Source: Crocinitomicaceae bacterium (GTDB lineage: Bacteria; Bacteroidota; Bacteroidia; Flavobacteriales_D; Crocinitomicaceae). From it: a stretch of 6,396 bases of DNA. The stretch is taken from assembly GCA_024643585.1 (NCBI GenBank), contig JAHEMP010000141.1:1-6396 (forward strand). Reading direction: 5' to 3'. Every line of letters starts with the position of its first letter. Positions within the stretch are counted from its first letter, which is position 1. Made by a program: the position numbers and the translations under genes. The notes below the pieces were generated by a model. That model made no database searches, was not told the DNA's origin, and saw only the letters and a list, made by a program, of their open reading frames with translations. Below, piece by piece: positions 5,061-6,396 of this stretch.

Positions 5061-6396
5061 TTGAAAACAATTTTACTCCTATTATTTCTGTTTTCTTCAC
5101 AATTCAGCATTGGCCAAATATTCGATTGGAAATGGGTGGTGGCTGGAAACTCTAGTAATGTGTCATCTGGAGAAGCAATTGCTTATAGTCCAGATTCGTC
5201 GTTTATTTATGTGGCTGGCAAAACGTTTAACAACGCTCTTCTTTCAATAGGTATTTCAAATGCGGGCACTTCTGGAACGGATGGATTTTTGGCAAAGTAT
5301 ACTAAAACTGGAACTTTAGTTTGGCAGTTTGTTACTGGATCTGCAGGGTTTGATGAAATAACGTCAATTTCTGTAAATTCCATGGATGAAATTGTTGTTG
5401 GTGGAGCTTTTCAGCAAACTGCCGATTTTAAAGGAGCAATTGGAGCGTCAGTTTATGCAACGGCTCTGTCTGGATCCGATGCTTTTGTCGCAAAATACAA
5501 TTCAAAGGGCCTTTTATTGTGGGTAACTACCGGTACAACAATAGGAAACGCTAAAGTAACTGATGTAAAACAGGTTGGCAGCGACGTTTTTGCCTCTGGG
5601 GAATATACTGGAGGATTAACTGTTGGTTCTTCCAGTCTTACAAATTCTGGTGGAATGGACGCATTTGGAATGAGACTTTCTTCTTCCACAGGAAATGTTT
5701 TTTGGCTAATTGGTGCAGGAAGTAATGCTAATGACAGTTACAACTCCATAACCGTTTTTGGAGGAAACGCCTATTTTGGAGGATATTTTTCTGGTTCCTC
5801 TTTTTCTTTTAATTCAACAGCAGTTGTCAGTGTCGTGAATGCTCAGATTGGCACAAAAGAAGGAGTTTTGGCCAAATATAACGCAGTTTCTGGCGCACTT
5901 GTTTCACATTCTTTGATTTCGGGACTTGGAAATGATGAGGTCGCAGATATAGTCAATGATGGCTCTAAAATCTATTATACCGGATTTTTCGAAAACACGA
6001 CGACTTTTCCTGGGATGGGATCGACATTTGAGCCGCATGCCGAATTTTTCATTGCACGTTGCGCCAACAATTTTGCCACGGAATGGTTGCAACGCTTTGT
6101 AACCGCGGGAGTAAATACAAGTGCTGGACATTCAATTGATATTGATATTAATCAAAATCTGGCGGTAACGGGAACTTATGCAGGAACAACCGTTTATGCA
6201 GGAAATACTTTTACCTCAAATGGAATCAATGATTTTTTAGTTGCCATTTTAAACCCTTTGAATGGTAGCGTTAAGAGCATAAACTCTTACGGCGGATCGA
6301 GTGCGGATATTGGCAATTCGATTTGCATAAAATCAAATCAAGAATTGTATATATCAGGTGCTTTTAGAAATACGGTCAATTTTACCCCAATATCAA
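5061..6396 (+). CDS. Secreted SBBP-type beta-propeller repeat protein, N-terminal 445 residues; 3' end outside the window
   Basis: The frame is open from 5061 to the right edge. Residues 1-19 form a signal peptide (LKTILLLLFLFSSQFSIGQ). The rest consists of diverged units of about 62-66 residues resembling SBBP (beta-propeller) repeats, with the pattern: strand ending in VxGxF, then GxDxFVAKYxxxGxLxW. Approximate units are 37-98, 99-164, 165-226, 227-291, 292-355 and 356-416, with a seventh from 417. The clearest copies are GTDGFLAKY (72-80), GSDAFVAKY (138-146), GMDAFGMRL (198-206) and EGVLAKY (267-273). Such proteins are usually cell-surface or secreted in Bacteroidota, often by the type IX secretion system; the C-terminal sorting domain that would show this is not visible. 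The only plausible start is TTG 5061, because a stop lies in frame at 5022-5024 and no ATG intervenes. No enzymatic function is seen; adhesion or scaffolding is a guess. Confidence 0.85.
   Translation, partial: MKTILLLLFLFSSQFSIGQIFDWKWVVAGNSSNVSSGEAIAYSPDSSFIYVAGKTFNNALLSIGISNAGTSGTDGFLAKYTKTGTLVWQFVTGSAGFDEITSISVNSMDEIVVGGAFQQTADFKGAIGASVYATALSGSDAFVAKYNSKGLLLWVTTGTTIGNAKVTDVKQVGSDVFASGEYTGGLTVGSSSLTNSGGMDAFGMRLSSSTGNVFWLIGAGSNANDSYNSITVFGGNAYFGGYFSGSSFSFNSTAVVSVVNAQIGTKEGVLAKYNAVSGALVSHSLISGLGNDEVADIVNDGSKIYYTGFFENTTTFPGMGSTFEPHAEFFIARCANNFATEWLQRFVTAGVNTSAGHSIDIDINQNLAVTGTYAGTTVYAGNTFTSNGINDFLVAILNPLNGSVKSINSYGGSSADIGNSICIKSNQELYISGAFRNTVNFTPIS

Noticed and set aside
5453..6131. Two minus-strand open frames of 75-78 codons opposite the propeller gene
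   Set aside because: The plus-strand frame is open for 445 codons with a signal peptide and repeats; the opposite frames are by-products.
1..6396. CRISPR array, tRNA, rRNA, insertion sequence or prophage
   Set aside because: Reading both strands showed no regular direct repeats with spacers, no tRNA-like cloverleaf that I could recognise, no transposase or integrase, and no terminal inverted repeats.

Overview
The window looks like chromosomal DNA from a Bacteroidota bacterium, most likely a member of the Flavobacteriales. The DNA is AT-rich and starts are preceded by A-rich leaders rather than clear Shine-Dalgarno sequences. Four genes have an exact match to the Bacteroidota -7 promoter element TAnnTTTG 17 to 26 nt before the start codon. 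The gene content also fits: an OstA-like protein directly behind purA, a Fur protein of the Flavobacteriia type, and a secreted beta-propeller repeat protein. The family-level placement is inference; no rRNA or other marker is present.

Left block, minus strand (2404 down to 1): fur, a single-domain STAS protein, purA and an OstA-like envelope protein (cut by the left edge) are packed with gaps of 1, 6 and 3 nt. This strongly suggests one operon read from a promoter just upstream of fur. It would combine metal-responsive regulation, a possible partner-switching protein, the first committed step of AMP synthesis, and an LPS-transport-type outer-envelope protein.

Middle block, minus strand (3619 down to 2534): gmhA (sedoheptulose-7-phosphate isomerase) is followed by a TerB-like gene with its own candidate -7 box. 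A 9-bp GC-rich hairpin terminator after the TerB-like gene separates this block from fur.

Right block, plus strand: a divergent promoter region (3620-3718) faces a small secreted protein of unknown function, followed 3 nt later by a classical short-chain dehydrogenase/reductase. After a 124-nt gap comes a secreted SBBP-type beta-propeller protein that runs off the right edge inside its seventh repeat unit.

Most of the window is ordinary core and envelope gene content. I found no convincing new multi-gene system. The points most worth a second look are the STAS gene inside the fur-purA operon, the missing second cysteine of the zinc CxxC in Fur, two signal-peptide genes that can only start with TTG, and the unknown secreted protein coupled to the SDR. 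No gene-free stretch exceeds 300 bases; the longest (2405-2583, 3620-3718, 4937-5060) hold the promoters and terminator listed.
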